Positions 6,545 to 7,465 of a DNA stretch of 7,465 bases are shown here, piece by piece (positions within the stretch are counted from its first letter, which is position 1; each line of letters opens with the position of its first letter). The translations under genes were made by a program, and so were the position numbers. Under the pieces are notes generated by a model, which saw only the letters and a list, made by a program, of their open reading frames with translations, ran no database searches and was not told the origin of the DNA. Location of the stretch: positions 1 through 7,465 of the forward strand of contig JAMOVF010000111.1 of NCBI GenBank assembly GCA_027061625.1. Direction: 5' to 3'. Origin of the DNA: Deltaproteobacteria bacterium. GTDB taxonomy: Bacteria > Desulfobacterota > Dissulfuribacteria > Dissulfuribacterales > JALVPX01.

Positions 6545-7303
6545 CTATTTAACAATAAACGTGACCTTATCTACGCCTGTATTGCCTGTAAATGCATCAT
6601 AGGCATAAACAGTGGCTTCATATACTCCTGGACCTGCTGAAAACTTGCCTGCAAACTGGCTTGGTTTGCCTGCATAGGTTAATGGAAGTTCTGCAACTAA
6701 CTTGCCCTTATTTTTGATTATGGCTTTTACCTCAAACTTGTTGGCATCCCACACGCCACCTGGCGTGATAGGACAGCCTCACATCATTGCCACGTTGACC
6801 TGAATAGGTACCTCTGTGGCTCCTTTGTATTTGATATGAGTTGGAGGTGACAAGACATCTACCACAAGACCGGGGACCTCTATCATAAAGGCATCCCCGT
6901 TTACAATATGTTTCCCAGGCACAACCCACTGGGTGACACTTGTACGATTTGCTGACTGACGCTGTGCCAACGGGCCGTATGCAGTAACCTCTATCAAGGT
7001 TGGCTCATTAATGTCTATTGTTGCCTTAAATTCTGCTGCTCCTGTTGAAATCGGAACACCCCTGGTCCATGGACTCTTCATGATCAGCTTGGTATTTCCA
7101 GTGGAACCCTGAGTAACTCCTTTTGCAAGAAGTTCGCCTGTATCAGCGTTCTTTATGGTAATCAGTGCTCCCCCCATGCTGGTCCCAATGAATTTAGCAT
7201 CTTTTGTCTTTACCTTTACTGTGATGTCTGTAGGAACGGCATAAACCGCACAAGACATCAGCAGAAAGGCAAGCAGTGTTAAGATTGAAACCTTGTGTTT
7301 CAT
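6545..7303 (-). CDS. Exported selenoprotein with Sec-Gly-Cys motif, function unknown (UGA read as selenocysteine)
   Basis: One frame of 253 codons with a single internal TGA (6779-6781) at codon 175. The 174 residues before it and 77 after it share the same frame, so reading UGA as selenocysteine gives a 252-residue protein. Residues 1-22 form an export signal, either signal peptidase I (cleavage after VYA, 20-22) or a lipobox, LMSC (15-18). The remainder is rich in predicted beta strand: an N-terminal part (about 26-105), a middle part (about 106-160) and a C-terminal Ig-like part (about 185-252) with AGPGVYEATVYAYDAFTGNT. The junction reads MM-Sec-GCPITPGG (173-183). Cys177 is the only cysteine outside the signal region, which suggests a selenenylsulfide redox pair or a metal site. 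It has a strong ribosome site and its own terminator, so it looks monocistronic. I do not recognise a named family. The alternative is a nonsense-mutated gene, but the SECIS-like hairpin argues against that. Confidence 0.85.
6743..6778 (-). promoter_or_regulatory. Bacterial SECIS-like hairpin directly 3' of the in-frame UGA
   Basis: Hand folding of the minus-strand RNA gives an upper stem CACGCC/GGCGUG (6767-6762 with 6757-6752) closing an AGGU loop (6761-6758). Below it is a bulged U (6768), then UCCUA paired with UGGGA (6773-6769 with 6751-6747, including one U-G pair). At the base GGC pairs with GCC (6778-6776 with 6745-6743). The loop begins 17 nt after the UGA and has G at its second position. 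In E. coli fdhF the SelB-binding hairpin also has an AGGU-starting loop and a bulged U at a similar distance. SelB binding at this site is inferred. Confidence 0.8.
6779..6781 (-). other. In-frame UGA, predicted selenocysteine codon 175
   Basis: The codon follows Met173-Met174 and precedes Gly176-Cys177. It is the only stop in the 7303-6545 frame before the terminal TAA. The frame is open and protein-like on both sides, and the structured RNA begins at the very next base. Confidence 0.83.
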
Positions 7304-7311
7304 AACAGCTA

Positions 7312-7318
7312 CCTCCTT
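7312..7318 (-). promoter_or_regulatory. Strong Shine-Dalgarno for the selenoprotein gene
   Basis: AAGGAGG on the minus strand lies 8 nt before the ATG at 7303. It is near-perfectly complementary to the 16S 3' end and fixes the start codon. It is much stronger than any ribosome site in the mre operon of this window. Confidence 0.9.
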
Positions 7319-7366
7319 TCATCTATTAATTTTATTGAAGTAAATATAATGGAGAATGTTAATATA

Positions 7367-7395
7367 TGCCTATCACTCCACGATATAACGGTCAA
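7367..7395 (-). promoter_or_regulatory. Candidate promoter of the selenoprotein gene (weak)
   Basis: TTGACC (7395-7390) is a good -35 box on the minus strand. The hexamer at 17-nt spacing is TAGGCA (7372-7367), a poor -10 box; TATATT (7366-7361) is better in sequence but lies 23 nt away. The surrounding 7304-7465 region is AT-rich and shows no other gene. Confidence 0.3.
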
Positions 7396-7465
7396 GAATT
7401 TTTTGAGCATAAGATCATTTCATGAATAGCAAGCTTATAAAAATCCAAATTTATAAAAAGAAAAA

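Noticed and set aside
6545..7303. The in-frame TGA as a pseudogene mutation, a frameshift or two separate genes
   Set aside because: Both parts are in one frame, the second part lacks its own ribosome site, and a SECIS-like hairpin starts at the base after TGA. A random nonsense mutation would not be expected to sit at a U-x-C motif with such a structure.
1..7465. CRISPR array, tRNA, rRNA, insertion sequence or integrase
   Set aside because: No direct-repeat array, cloverleaf, transposase-like protein or terminal inverted repeats were seen on either strand.

Overview
The window reads as chromosomal DNA of a Gram-negative, rod-shaped, selenocysteine-using bacterium. The gene set points to the Desulfobacterota (former Deltaproteobacteria): a secreted DUF4124 plus SLT transglycosylase behind a TalC/FSA-type transaldolase, a full mreBCD-mrdA-rodA cluster, and a secreted protein with an in-frame UGA. 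This placement is inference; no rRNA or other phylogenetic marker is present.

Layout. Plus strand, 1-786: the 3' end of a small transaldolase gene is followed after 3 bp by a secreted lytic transglycosylase gene. Minus strand, 6201 down to 761: mreB, mreC, mreD, mrdA (PBP2) and rodA form one compact operon. Three of its four junctions overlap by 4-8 bp and the fourth is a 12-bp gap. The transglycosylase and rodA converge and overlap tail to tail by 26 bp with no visible terminator. Positions 6202-6544 hold the presumed mre promoter region, a perfect 9-bp inverted repeat, an unexplained 77-codon open stretch and a strong intrinsic terminator for the gene beyond. Minus strand, 7303 down to 6545: a 252-residue exported protein interrupted by one in-frame TGA.

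The cell-wall genes belong together. MreB filaments, linked through MreC and MreD, organise the RodA glycosyltransferase and PBP2 transpeptidase that build lateral wall. The neighbouring transglycosylase cuts the same glycan strands.

The most notable item is the minus-strand gene at 6545-7303. A naive gene caller would report two fragments split by a TGA at 6779-6781. The fragments are in the same frame, so no frameshift is involved. Directly 3' of the UGA the RNA can form a hairpin with an AGGU apical loop 17 nt away and a bulged U, which closely resembles the bacterial SECIS of E. coli fdhF. I therefore call it a selenoprotein with a Sec-Gly-Cys motif. I do not recognise a named family for it.
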